Below are positions 17,503 through 24,557 of a DNA stretch of 32,320 bases, piece by piece. Position 1 is the stretch's first letter. Every line of letters starts with the position of its first letter. Both the position numbers and the translations under genes were made by a program. A model generated the notes under the pieces. The model had not been told where the DNA came from. It did not search any database and saw nothing but the letters and a program-made list of their open reading frames with translations. Source of the DNA: VGJV01 sp964646415 (lineage in GTDB: Bacteria > Patescibacteriota > Minisyncoccia > UBA6257 > 2-01-FULL-56-20); assembly GCA_964646415.1 (NCBI GenBank), contig CAZYEL010000014.1, positions 1-32,320 on the forward strand. Direction: 5' to 3'.

Positions 17503-17772
17503 CTATTCCAATGTTCTCAAGAACTTGAGAATAAGAGTGCCCTGCGGAACAAGCACATGACGCACCGCAGCCCCCTCCGAGCGCTTCAGTACTAACCCCG
17601 CATGAGCAAGCCGCCGCACATGTTCCGAAACGGTCTTGAAGTTAGCGCCTAATTTTTCTGATATTTCCATAACTGAAAGCTGCGGCTCGCGGTGGAGAAG
17701 TTCAAGGATTTCTATCCGGCGGTGGTTTGCAACCCCTTTCGTGATTCGCTCAAGCTGCCGATACGACTTCAT
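17503..17772 (-). CDS. ArsR-like winged-helix transcriptional regulator
   Basis: A small DNA-binding protein. The helix-turn-helix spans NHRRIEILELLHREPQ, SVMEISEKLGANFKTVSEHV (recognition helix NFKTVSEHVRRL) and the wing AGLVLKRSEGAAVRHVLVP, typical of the ArsR/HTH_20 fold. No metal-binding CxC motif is seen, so the ligand is unknown. It has 89 aa from the chosen start. Earlier in-frame ATGs exist at 17778 and 17823, but a TGGTATACT extended -10 box ends exactly 7 nt before the ATG at 17772 and lies downstream of the 17823 one. The last codons (LRTLE and stop) coincide with half of a palindrome that is repeated upstream of the gene at 17826-17865 and again at 18609-18658. These are candidate operators for autoregulation. 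Confidence 0.82.
   Translation of the reverse strand: MKSYRQLERITKGVANHRRIEILELLHREPQLSVMEISEKLGANFKTVSEHVRRLAHAGLVLKRSEGAAVRHVLVPQGTLILKFLRTLE
17514..17531. repeat. Degenerate palindrome copy over the arsR 3' end
   Basis: TTCTCAAG-AA-CTTGAGAA forms 8-bp arms. The neighbouring ATTCCAATGTTCT is shared with the palindrome at 17826-17865, so this looks like an imperfect copy that overlaps the arsR stop region. Confidence 0.6.
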
Positions 17773-17779
17773 TCCCATC

Positions 17780-17788
17780 AGTATACCA
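17780..17788 (-). promoter_or_regulatory. Extended -10 promoter of arsR
   Basis: TGGTATACT on the minus strand ends 7 nt before the ATG at 17772. The -35 is poor, as is usual with a TGn element. Confidence 0.55.
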
Positions 17789-17825
17789 TTCTCAGCTCCA
17801 TCTTCCCTCCTTTTTTGCAGCATCT

Positions 17826-17865
17826 CCTCTTATTCCAATGTTCTTGAGAACATTGGAATAAGAGG
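17826..17865. repeat. 40-bp palindrome upstream of arsR
   Basis: Perfect 19-bp arms starting CCTCTTATTCCAATGTTCT surround a TG centre. It lies 40 bp upstream of the arsR -10 box and 40 bp after the stop of the 17906-18592 gene. It shares the core AATGTTCT-NN-AGAACATT with 18609-18658. It has no T-run, so an operator or mobile palindrome is likelier than a terminator. Confidence 0.88.
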
Positions 17866-17905
17866 AATCAATCCCCACCACCCCATACCCCTCACACACG
17901 CTAAG

Positions 17906-18592
17906 CTAAAGATATTTCACGAACTTCCCGACTCTCTGCTGAAGACGCACCAACCACTCTGAAAGATGCCGGATAAGTGGGTCTCCCTCTTCAAGTCTGC
18001 CTCGTCGTATATGATCGACAGCCCCGACAGCAGTCGCGTGCACGACCGAGGCAAGATATGTTAGCTCCGGTGGAGAAATACGGGGATTCCCTTCACTTTT
18101 TTCGCTCGCGTCACGCATTCCGCGCGCCAATTCCTCATATTCCGCTCGTCGCATGTCGATAAGCTGTCGCATTAACTTTGCATTGCCTCCTTCCACTCCA
18201 TATCCCATAAGCATCCGCTGAAGTTGCTTGGGCAAATATTCCTCCACGCCCTGCCAAAAGTGATAATCCTCTGGCCTTGTGAGGGACTTCGCCGTACGAA
18301 GGTGGAAAATGGCGATGCACACCCCCGCAACCTGCAATTCGTTAAAAATGCGGTCGTGCTCGGCGACGGGAAGTTTCTTAAAACGCGCGAGTTCCCGAAA
18401 TATCACCTCCTGAAAGGTGCGGAATGTCGAAGGAAGAATAAACTCGTCTAAAAGGTGCTCTGCCACGGATATAATAGGACGCACATCATCGGGCGCGCGC
18501 ATTTTTTTCATCAGTTTCAACGCCCCGTATCGTACGGGCTTCACAAAAAGATGAAGAACGAGTCTTACAAATCTTGAAAACATTAACCGCAT
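17906..18592 (-). CDS. Helical protein of unknown function (228 aa)
   Basis: Not recognised. The N-terminus (MRLMFSRFVRLVLHLFVKPV) is basic and amphipathic and might associate with the membrane. The rest is predicted largely alpha-helical and charged, with segments such as DDVRPIISVAEHLLDEFILP, EDYHFWQGVEEYLPKQLQRM and HLSEWLVRLQQRVGKFVKYL, and no long hydrophobic helix. An ATG three codons in (18583) is an alternative start: a TATGGT box ends 3 nt before 18592 and 12 nt before 18583. It is preceded by the 50-bp palindrome at 18609 and followed by arsR, so the regulator may control it. Confidence 0.65.
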   Translation of the reverse strand: MRLMFSRFVRLVLHLFVKPVRYGALKLMKKMRAPDDVRPIISVAEHLLDEFILPSTFRTFQEVIFRELARFKKLPVAEHDRIFNELQVAGVCIAIFHLRTAKSLTRPEDYHFWQGVEEYLPKQLQRMLMGYGVEGGNAKLMRQLIDMRRAEYEELARGMRDASEKSEGNPRISPPELTYLASVVHATAVGAVDHIRRGRLEEGDPLIRHLSEWLVRLQQRVGKFVKYL

Positions 18593-18608
18593 ATTACCAT
18601 ACGAAAAC

Positions 18609-18658
18609 TTCCTGTTCTTATTCTAATGTTCTTGAGAACATTAGAATAAGAACAGGAA
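18609..18658. repeat. 50-bp palindrome upstream of the 17906-18592 gene
   Basis: Perfect 24-bp arms beginning TTCCTGTTCTTATTCTAATG surround a TG centre. It is the longest palindrome in the window and covers the expected -35 region of the downstream minus-strand gene. Its core matches the arsR palindromes. Confidence 0.9.
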
Positions 18659-18688
18659 CGGAAATTGCTTCTGTCTATAATCTTCCGC

Positions 18689-19207
18689 CTAATTCAACAT
18701 CCAAATCGCGTAATTCAAATATCCCGCGAAACTTACCCAAAGGATATACGGCACGAGAAGCCACGCCGCCGGAGGGGAAATCTTCCAGAACGCGAGGATA
18801 GATGCGAGAATCGCAAGCCAAAGAGAAACTACTACCGCGAACGCCCCCGCGGGGCTCTGCAAGCCAAAAAACATCATCGACCAAAACACGTTCAGAGAAA
18901 GCTGAAACGCGAACGCAAACATCGCCAACCGCCACGCGTGCAACATTCTCACATTCTCGAGAATGTGAGAATGTTTTCTCCACACAAGGAACAGCGCAAT
19001 CCCCATAAGCGCAAAGAGTGTGGTCCACACCGGACCGAAGACCCAATTCGGCGGACTCAACGCCGGCTTCTCCAACATCGCATACCAGCCCTGCCCTGAG
19101 CTTGCCGAAGGGCCGGAAGAAATGGCAGGCGCGGTAAAAATCATTCCCACAACTCCGGCAAGTTCGGAAATCGCTACCGCAGCCACGAGTTTGAAAACGG
19201 TGCTCAT
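18689..19207 (-). CDS. tspO: TspO/MBR family tryptophan-rich sensory protein
   Basis: TspO is a five-helix membrane protein that binds porphyrins and related ligands. Family signatures are FTAPAI, WYAMLEKPALSPPNWVFGPV (the conserved W-Y-x-x-L-x-K-P-x-x-x-P-P-x-W-x-F element) and LSLNVFWSMMFF, with a Trp-rich C-terminus ending LNYAIWMLN. At 172 aa it is slightly longer than usual (about 155-160). The excess is explained by two palindrome-encoded stretches: residues about 30-40 (SSGPSASSGQG) and about 79-88 (HSHILENVRM). Its ATG overlaps the preceding gene's stop (ATGA at 19204-19207), so the two are translationally coupled. Confidence 0.92.
   Translation of the reverse strand: MSTVFKLVAAVAISELAGVVGMIFTAPAISSGPSASSGQGWYAMLEKPALSPPNWVFGPVWTTLFALMGIALFLVWRKHSHILENVRMLHAWRLAMFAFAFQLSLNVFWSMMFFGLQSPAGAFAVVVSLWLAILASILAFWKISPPAAWLLVPYILWVSFAGYLNYAIWMLN
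18942..18975. repeat. Perfect 34-bp palindrome inside tspO
   Basis: 17-bp arms (AACATTCTCACATTCTC and complement) lie around CTCGAG, in frame in tspO, encoding HSHILENVRM between helices 2 and 3. The centre TTCTCGAGAA resembles the TTCTNNAGAA core of the neighbouring palindromes. Confidence 0.9.
19093..19113. repeat. Short palindromic repeat inside tspO
   Basis: GCCCTGAGCTTGCCGAAGGGC, an imperfect palindrome, is in frame in tspO and encodes part of GPSASSGQG. The related CCTTCGAC...CTCAGAAC type lies in smc at 21081-21101. Confidence 0.8.
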
Positions 19208-19419
19208 TTTCGCAATTTTTTGAGCTCTAATAATGCCGAGGCAATAAACACAACCTGAAGAATCGTGAATATCACGCTACCGATGTTCACGCTGTAGATC
19301 AAAAGTAAAATTCCTCCAATGACGAACCACTTGTCCTGTGTCCGCTCATTCCGGAACCACACCGCGCGGGAGATAATAAGAAGCCCCGCAACACCGCATA
19401 ACGTCGCAAGCATATCCAT
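19204..19419 (-). CDS. Small membrane protein (71 aa), coupled to tspO
   Basis: No known family. Two or three hydrophobic segments are visible (MLATLCGVAGLLIISRAVWF, KWFVIGGILLLIYSVNIGSV, IFTILQVVFIASALLEL), and the end is basic (LKKLRK). The size and pattern are like a small scaffold or inner-membrane protein. I chose the start at 19419 because the reading frame above it runs through the tRNA-Ala region in antisense, and because GAGGGG lies about 11 nt upstream. The TGA stop overlaps the tspO ATG by 4 bp. Confidence 0.65.
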   Translation of the reverse strand: MDMLATLCGVAGLLIISRAVWFRNERTQDKWFVIGGILLLIYSVNIGSVIFTILQVVFIASALLELKKLRK

Positions 19420-19488
19420 GACGTAATTATCCCCTCTTGAGTGATAATTTGCAAAACGCCTGCGTATTTGCAAGAATACTCCCGTGCC

Positions 19489-19559
19489 GGGCCCGTAGTA
19501 AAACGGCATTACGCGGCATTCGCATTGCCGAGGTAGGGGTTCAATTCCCCTCGGGTCCA
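19489..19559 (+). tRNA. tRNA-Ala (anticodon CGC), CCA not encoded
   Basis: A complete cloverleaf is visible: acceptor GGGCCCG/CGGGTCC with the G3-U70 wobble that is the alanine identity element, a D-arm GTAA/TTAC, an anticodon stem CGGCA/TGCCG with loop TTCGCAT, and a T-arm AGGGG/CCCCT with loop TTCAATT. The discriminator is A. CGA follows instead of CCA, so the tail must be added by an enzyme, unlike the two other tRNAs here. Confidence 0.93.
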
Positions 19560-19618
19560 CGATCAAGTAGAGGGCTGAGGGGAAAATTGCGCCGTGTTCT
19601 CATTTTTAACTCAATGCG

Positions 19619-19945
19619 CTATTCAATCTTCCAAACCTTGCGATATGACTCCGCAGCAATGGCCTTTGCGCGGCGAAGAATAGTTTTCGTTCCCCAAGAA
19701 GAAACTGACTTTTCATAAGTACGAATAAAATCTTGAATATGAGGCTGGTTTTGCACCTCTCTTGCAAGACTGCCTTTCAATTTCTCTAATTTTTTCTTAG
19801 GACTTAGATTTCCAAGTTTTGAATTGGTCCTAAAACTGATCGCCAACAAGTTACCAATATTGTCCACGACTTCAAGCGTATCGGGATCCGGCTCCATATC
19901 GTTCTCTGGTGTTTGAGGATAAAAATGCTCATTTAGCGTATCGAG
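19619..19945 (-). pseudogene. 5'-truncated HNH (DUF1524/GmrSD-type) nuclease remnant
   Basis: The frame opens after a stop at 19946-19948 and reads LDTLNEHFYPQTPENDMEPD, then VVDNIGNLLAISFRTNSKLG and a helical end. The order EH-x-x-PQ-x-P, NIGNL and N-S is the signature of the C-terminal DUF1524 nuclease domain found in GmrSD-type (type IV restriction) and DUF262 proteins. The large N-terminal part is missing. An internal ATG (19897) gives a 92-aa product that would lack the catalytic EH. It lies between tRNA-Ala and uppS, a typical place for island debris. Confidence 0.6.
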
Positions 19946-19971
19946 TTAAAAACAATGACCACCAAAAATTT

Positions 19972-20673
19972 CTACGCCCCCTCTCGCTTCTCCATCCGCG
20001 CATACTCCGCAATCGCTTTTTTGAATTCTTCCGGCGAAAAGTCAGGCCAAAGGGTCTCCGTAAAGTAGAGTCGGGCTTCAGCGATATCCCACATCATAAC
20101 CCCCGTTGAGAGATGCGGCTCCCCTCCCGTGCGGATTACCAAGTCCACCGGAGGAAGGTCTTTTGTCCAAAGGTGCCTTTTAATATTTTCATCATCTATT
20201 TTCATTCTCGGGCGCTCCCGTTGCGCCGCCGCGATACGTGCAATTGCGTCCTTCATTTCATCCTTCCCGTTGTAAGCAAGGAGAATCGTAAACGAACGCC
20301 CCGCATGAGTCCTTGTAGAATCAATGCACTTTTGGATAACGGAGCACACCGGTTTCGGCAATAACTCTTTCCACCTTCCGAGCACGCGGATGCGCACGTC
20401 GTGCTTCTTCACATCCGGACTTTTCAAAAGTTTTGTGAAATAAGTCTTGAACACTTGGAAAAGAAACAAAACCTCCATTGATGAGCGCCTGGTAATGTTA
20501 TTCACCGACGCGCCCCATATGGTTACCGCGGGAATGCCGAGATTCAAGGCCTCCTCCAAAACTTTTCCGGAAATTCGCGCGCCTTCAAGATGCCCCAGGT
20601 ATGTGTGCTTCTTCCGCGCCCGCGCCCAGCGGCGGTTGCCGTCGGGGATAATCAAAACGTGCCGGGGGTTCAT
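19972..20673 (-). CDS. uppS: Undecaprenyl diphosphate synthase (cis-prenyltransferase)
   Basis: The enzyme condenses isopentenyl diphosphate with farnesyl diphosphate to make the C55 wall lipid carrier precursor in the cytoplasm. Signatures are HVLIIPDGNRRWARA (catalytic Asp11), the TIWGASVNNITRRS helix, FTILLAYNGKDEMKDAI and LVIRTGGEPHLSTGVMMWDI with YFTETLWPDF. The length (233 aa) is normal. The DGNRR (not DGNGR) motif is the variant seen in a subset of the family. It starts 6 bp after smc and is probably co-transcribed with it. Confidence 0.92.
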   Translation of the reverse strand: MNPRHVLIIPDGNRRWARARKKHTYLGHLEGARISGKVLEEALNLGIPAVTIWGASVNNITRRSSMEVLFLFQVFKTYFTKLLKSPDVKKHDVRIRVLGRWKELLPKPVCSVIQKCIDSTRTHAGRSFTILLAYNGKDEMKDAIARIAAAQRERPRMKIDDENIKRHLWTKDLPPVDLVIRTGGEPHLSTGVMMWDIAEARLYFTETLWPDFSPEEFKKAIAEYARMEKREGA

Positions 20674-20679
20674 CCGAGA

Positions 20680-22923
20680 TTACTTCGCGCTCTGGAGATT
20701 TATCGAAAGCACTTTCGAAGTTCCGTCCGCCCCGAGCGTGACGCCATAGAGCACGTCCGCAGCTTCCATCGTCGCGCGGTTATGCGTTACCACGATAAAC
20801 TGCGTTTTCTTTGCAAACTCTTTAAGTAAGTCGGCGAAACGGCGCGCATTCCGCTCGTCGAGCGCCGCATCAATCTCGTCAAGCACGAGGAAAGGCGGCG
20901 GACTTACGGAAATGAGCGCGAAGAGCGCGGCGATGCCCACCAGGCTCCGCTCGCCGCCGGAGAGCACATCAAGCGAGTTCGTACGCTTCCTCGGCAGCTT
21001 GAACTCGATTTCGATTCCCTCTTCCTGGTCCTCCTCGATAAATTCCCCGGGGTGAGTTCCCTCATTTTCATTCCCGTGAGGTTCTGAGCCCGTCGAAGGA
21101 TTATTTTCATTTTTTCCCTCCTCCCCCGCCTGCTCCTTGATTTTTACCTCATGCTTCTTAATTCTTAGCTTCGCATGCCCCCCGTCGAACATTAACCCGA
21201 AAAACTTATTGAACTCTTCATTGATAGTGTGAAGTGCGGCGGTGAATTCCGTGCGAATCTTTTCCGAAAGCTCACGGATGAGCCGCTTCAAATCCGCCGC
21301 CGCTTTCTTTAAATCCTCCGCTTCACGCGTAAGAAATTCGTACCGCGTTTCCGTTTCTTTCGCTTCTTTCATGACCGCCTGGTCGATATCGCCGATTGCG
21401 GCGAGCTCACCGCGCATCCGCAACATCCGCCGTTCCGCCTCGTTTCTGTTTATGCTCTCATTTTCATCCTTATGCTCATGCTTTTCTCCGCCTTCAGCGG
21501 AGAACTCTTCCGTCCTCCTCCCCGCCTGCTCAATCTGGCGGATAAGCTCTTCGCGACGGAGGGTAAACCGCTCCTTCTCGAGCAAAAACTTTTGATTTCC
21601 CCCGCTCCACTTCTGGAGCGCCTCGCGTACGCGCTCCACCTCGCGCACCGCCGCAGTAAATGATTTATAGAAATCTTCCTGGTTCTTCTCGAGTTCCTGT
21701 TCTTTGGCACGAAGCCCCGCAAGGCTTTTTTCGAATGTCCCCAGTTCCGCCGCAACTTTTTCCAATTTTTCACGGACGCCGGAAGAATCCCCCGCCCGTT
21801 CTTTCTTTCCTCCCGCATGCGCAAAAAGCGCCTCGATTTCTTCGAGTGCGGATTGAACCGTGGTTTGGAGCGCCTCAACATCCGCATCCTCCGCCGCGAG
21901 AAGCATCTCCCGCACCCGTCCCACCACTTTCATAACTTCCGCGGCGGGCGGCAAGTCCTCGTCTTCCTCTCCTTTGCCGAGAAGCTCCACGTGGGCTTCG
22001 AGCTTCGCAAGTTCGCGCTCGCATTCGCTCTTCTTCGCCGCGATCCCCTGGATCTCCTTGCGGAGCGCCACAAGCTCAATCCGTTCCTCGGGCTGGCTTT
22101 TCTCGATTGCCCGCTGTTTCTCTTCCGCCGCCTTGAGTTCGCGCGTGAGCACTTCGCTGCGGCTCTGGTGCTCCTTCATCTCTTTCTCCACCTTCTCCAG
22201 ACCGTGTTGCAACTCATTCCACTCGCCCCCGAAATAGCGGTCTTCAAGCTGCTTCAACTCTTCCTCAAGCGTGCCGCGCTTCTCCCAGCGATTCGCCTGA
22301 CGCCGGAGAGAACGAAGATGCGGCAGAATTTCCCCGATAAGCGCCTCTGCTTTATGCATATTCTCTTCGCTCTGCGCGAGACGCCGTTCCGCATCAGTAC
22401 GCTTCAGCTGGTACTCGCGGAGTCCCAAAATTTCTTCTATCATCTCGCGCCGCACTTTCGGCTCCGCGCGGATAAAGAGATCGCTATTGCCCTGCGTTAC
22501 CACCACAAGCCCCCGGCTCCCCAGCCGCGCCCGCGCAAAAAAATCCACAAGGTCCCGGAGAAGAATCTCCGATTTGTTCAAAAAATATTTGCTTATGCCG
22601 TCGCGGGACACTTCACGCTGAATCACCACCTCGGCTGCGTCCACCGGAAAAAAGTTTCCGGTATTCTCGAAGTGCAGTCCCGCCTGGGCAAGCCCCGAAC
22701 GGGGACGCTCCGGCGTACCCGAGAAAATGAGGTCTTCCACCGTGCCGCCGCGGAGATGCTTCGCATCCCGTTCGCCCAAAAGCCACCGGATAGCGTCCAC
22801 CACATTCGATTTCCCCGAACCGTTCGGGCCCACAATCGCAGTGATGCCTTTCGGGAAATCCAGCACCGTTTTTGCGGCGAAAGATTTGAAACCGTTGAGC
22901 TCGAGGCGCTTCAGTAAGTGCAT
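20680..22923 (-). CDS. smc: Short SMC chromosome-segregation ATPase without a recognisable hinge
   Basis: SMC proteins form the ring ATPase that compacts and segregates the chromosome. The N-terminal head has Walker A GPNGSGKS at 32-39. Long coiled coils run at about 165-310 and 380-570. The C-terminal head has the signature LSGGERSL at 654-661 and Walker B FLVLDEIDAALD at 678-689. With 747 aa it is far shorter than usual (about 1150-1200). Instead of the globular hinge of about 150 residues, the middle (about 300-365) is a short Pro/Glu-rich and helical stretch (EEDEDLPPAAEVMKVVGRVR). Residues 608-615 (NPSTGSEP) come from a repeat at 21081-21101, flanked by Asn/Glu-rich stretches. It heads a smc-uppS pair. 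Confidence 0.85.
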   Translation of the reverse strand: MHLLKRLELNGFKSFAAKTVLDFPKGITAIVGPNGSGKSNVVDAIRWLLGERDAKHLRGGTVEDLIFSGTPERPRSGLAQAGLHFENTGNFFPVDAAEVVIQREVSRDGISKYFLNKSEILLRDLVDFFARARLGSRGLVVVTQGNSDLFIRAEPKVRREMIEEILGLREYQLKRTDAERRLAQSEENMHKAEALIGEILPHLRSLRRQANRWEKRGTLEEELKQLEDRYFGGEWNELQHGLEKVEKEMKEHQSRSEVLTRELKAAEEKQRAIEKSQPEERIELVALRKEIQGIAAKKSECERELAKLEAHVELLGKGEEDEDLPPAAEVMKVVGRVREMLLAAEDADVEALQTTVQSALEEIEALFAHAGGKKERAGDSSGVREKLEKVAAELGTFEKSLAGLRAKEQELEKNQEDFYKSFTAAVREVERVREALQKWSGGNQKFLLEKERFTLRREELIRQIEQAGRRTEEFSAEGGEKHEHKDENESINRNEAERRMLRMRGELAAIGDIDQAVMKEAKETETRYEFLTREAEDLKKAAADLKRLIRELSEKIRTEFTAALHTINEEFNKFFGLMFDGGHAKLRIKKHEVKIKEQAGEEGKNENNPSTGSEPHGNENEGTHPGEFIEEDQEEGIEIEFKLPRKRTNSLDVLSGGERSLVGIAALFALISVSPPPFLVLDEIDAALDERNARRFADLLKEFAKKTQFIVVTHNRATMEAADVLYGVTLGADGTSKVLSINLQSAK
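21081..21101. repeat. Palindromic repeat inside smc
   Basis: The minus-strand sequence CCTTCGACGGGCTCAGAAC is in frame and encodes PSTGSEP in a linker before the ABC signature. It is the same repeat type as the one in tspO at 19093. Confidence 0.7.
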
Positions 22924-23065
22924 ACCAATTTCTAATTATTCTAATTGACCTAATTAACCTAAATAAATCCTAATATCCAATTACCAAACTCCCTCTATAC
23001 ATCATCATATTGGGTATTCAACGATTGGAGTTTCTCTAGAATAATTAGAGCAATTAGAAATTAGG
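22924..23065. repeat. AT-rich repeat region between rnc and smc
   Basis: Units such as AATTAGGTTAATTAGG and TTCTAATTATTCTAATTG occur on both sides in opposite orientation (22930-22965 and 23036-23075). The block must carry the smc promoter, but no clear box was found. It holds no gene. Confidence 0.55.
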
Positions 23066-23764
23066 TTAATTCCCTCGAACTTTTTCGAGGGCTTTCCGCG
23101 CCGCTTCCGTCTCCCCTTCCTGTTTCGAGGACCCTTCGCCTTCCGCAATAAACTCGTCCCCAAAATAAACGCCGATGCGGAACACACGCTGGTGCGCGGG
23201 TCCCGTTTCCGCGAGCACGCGGTACGACGGCGTGAGCTTTCTCCGCTCCTGGATTATTTCCTGCAGCTCGCTTTTCGGGTCTTTGTAACTCCCGCTCCGC
23301 ATAATTTCATCAAGCCGCGTCATTACGAAACGGTCAATAAATCCCCTGCTCATCTCGAACCCATGGTCAAGATATACCGCGCCAATAAGAGCTTCGATCG
23401 CATTCGCAAGAATCACTTCCCGCGCCTTGCCCATATCGCGATTCTCCCCCCGCGACATGAAAATAAACTTATTGAGATTGAAATCTTCCGCGACACGCGC
23501 AAGAAGCTGGTAATTCACGAGGGATGCGCGCAGGAGCGTCAGTTTCCCCTCCGGCGAGTCGGGAAACTTTTTGTACAGGAATTCGGAAACGGCGAGCTCA
23601 AGCACCGCATCGCCCAAATATTCCAATCGCTCATTGTGGCCGTGCGGCCAGCTCGGTTCCTCGTTCAAATACGAACGGTGCGTGAGCGCCGCGTAATATA
23701 AATCAACATTCTCAAAAGAAACGCCGATTATTTTTTCGAGCGGTTTGATTTCTGATATTTTCAT
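23066..23764 (-). CDS. rnc: Ribonuclease III
   Basis: RNase III cuts double-stranded RNA, processing rRNA precursors and structured transcripts in the cytoplasm. The nuclease signature NERLEYLGDAVLEL is at 44-57 and the second catalytic region NAIEALIGAVYLD at about 121-133. The C-terminal double-stranded-RNA-binding domain has KSELQEIIQERRKLTPSYRV and EGEGSSKQEGETEAARKALE. At 232 aa it is full length. It starts 14 bp after nusB. The dsRBD keeps the GSSKQEAE-type signature (GSSKQEGETEA). Confidence 0.95.
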   Translation of the reverse strand: MKISEIKPLEKIIGVSFENVDLYYAALTHRSYLNEEPSWPHGHNERLEYLGDAVLELAVSEFLYKKFPDSPEGKLTLLRASLVNYQLLARVAEDFNLNKFIFMSRGENRDMGKAREVILANAIEALIGAVYLDHGFEMSRGFIDRFVMTRLDEIMRSGSYKDPKSELQEIIQERRKLTPSYRVLAETGPAHQRVFRIGVYFGDEFIAEGEGSSKQEGETEAARKALEKVRGN

Positions 23765-23778
23765 CGAAACAAAATGCC

Positions 23779-24267
23779 TTAAGGGTGGAAAACTTTTCTA
23801 TTTTTTTTCGGCTTCGGCGCAGGCGCCGCTTCAACGGGCAATCCCCGCTTTGCCTGGAGCTCCCGATACACGGTGCCCAAAACGCCATTCACGAACCGCG
23901 CGGAACTGGGGCCCCCGTAGTTCTTCGCAATCTCAATCGCCTCGTTGATGGCAACCTTGGGAGGCACTTCCTCCGGGTCGGCATACAGCAATTCGTAGAG
24001 CCCTATCCGCAAAATATTCCTGTCGATAATCGCAACCTTATCAAGCGGCCACTCGGGCGCCACACGGACGATGATTTCATCGATTTCTTTGAGATGCTCC
24101 GTGATTCCTTTCAAGATGCGCCATGCAAAATCCGGCTCGTCTATCCCCGATGCGAACTCCTGAAGGTCACGCTCAAGGATAGCGACAAGGTCATGCTGCC
24201 GGTGATAAAAATCCCACTCATAAAGGGACTGGAGAATGACGGTTCGTACAAGGTGCCGGGTGGCCAT
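23779..24267 (-). CDS. nusB: Transcription antitermination factor NusB
   Basis: NusB binds boxA RNA with S10 and supports rRNA antitermination. The all-helical 162-aa product starts ATRHLVRTVILQSLYEWDFY, a typical NusB N-terminus. The conserved middle is DKVAIIDRNILRIGLYELLY, followed by PPKVAINEAIEIAKNYGGPSSARFVNGVLG, here described in two parts because the motif is long. A basic, Pro-rich tail (KPKKNRKVFHP) is extra. It leads the nusB-rnc pair, behind an extended -10 box at 24305-24313 and a 37-nt leader made of TTAAGC-type repeats. Confidence 0.95.
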   Translation of the reverse strand: MATRHLVRTVILQSLYEWDFYHRQHDLVAILERDLQEFASGIDEPDFAWRILKGITEHLKEIDEIIVRVAPEWPLDKVAIIDRNILRIGLYELLYADPEEVPPKVAINEAIEIAKNYGGPSSARFVNGVLGTVYRELQAKRGLPVEAAPAPKPKKNRKVFHP

Positions 24268-24304
24268 TGAGATAGCGTTAAGGTCTAAGCGTTAAGCTTT
24301 AAGT

Positions 24305-24313
24305 ATTATAGCA
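24305..24313 (-). promoter_or_regulatory. Extended -10 promoter of nusB-rnc
   Basis: TGCTATAAT on the minus strand, 37 nt upstream of the nusB ATG. The leader contains degenerate CTTAAAGCTTAACGC units. Confidence 0.65.
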
Positions 24314-24361
24314 ACCACTGACTTTTTAAGGAACTTATCGCTTATCGCTTAAAGCTATAGA

Positions 24362-24514
24362 TTATTTCTTCCCGCACTGGATGCACGCGCGATGAGGAAT
24401 CCTCGGACCCTTGCAATTCGCGCATACGTGGATGCTCTTCTTCTTGAGCGCCAAATGCGACCGCCGTCGGCCTACTTTCCCTTTACTATGATGTTTAACT
24501 GGTACGCCGCCCAT
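24362..24514 (-). CDS. rpmF: 50S ribosomal protein L32
   Basis: L32 is a small zinc-ribbon protein of the large subunit near the peptidyl-transferase region. The 50-aa frame begins MGGVPVKHHSKGKVGRRRSH, the typical basic N-terminus. It carries the zinc ribbon CANC (Cys31, Cys34) and CIQC (Cys44, Cys47), so the zinc-binding form, and ends CGKK. The ATG follows a TAAAAT -10 box by 6 nt, which gives a leaderless transcript and supports this start. Confidence 0.94.
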   Translation of the reverse strand: MGGVPVKHHSKGKVGRRRSHLALKKKSIHVCANCKGPRIPHRACIQCGKK

Positions 24515-24520
24515 GCTTAG

Positions 24521-24526
24521 ATTTTA
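24521..24526 (-). promoter_or_regulatory. -10 box of rpmF
   Basis: TAAAAT on the minus strand ends 6 nt before the rpmF ATG. The -35 is weak (TTCTAA). Confidence 0.55.
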
Positions 24527-24557
24527 TTAGTGAATTTATGAACTTAGAAAATCTTGC

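Noticed and set aside
21817..22917. Long plus-strand frame (366 codons) opposite smc
   Set aside because: It is antisense to a clearly conserved gene. Its length follows from the GC-rich codon use of smc, and the product has no family features.
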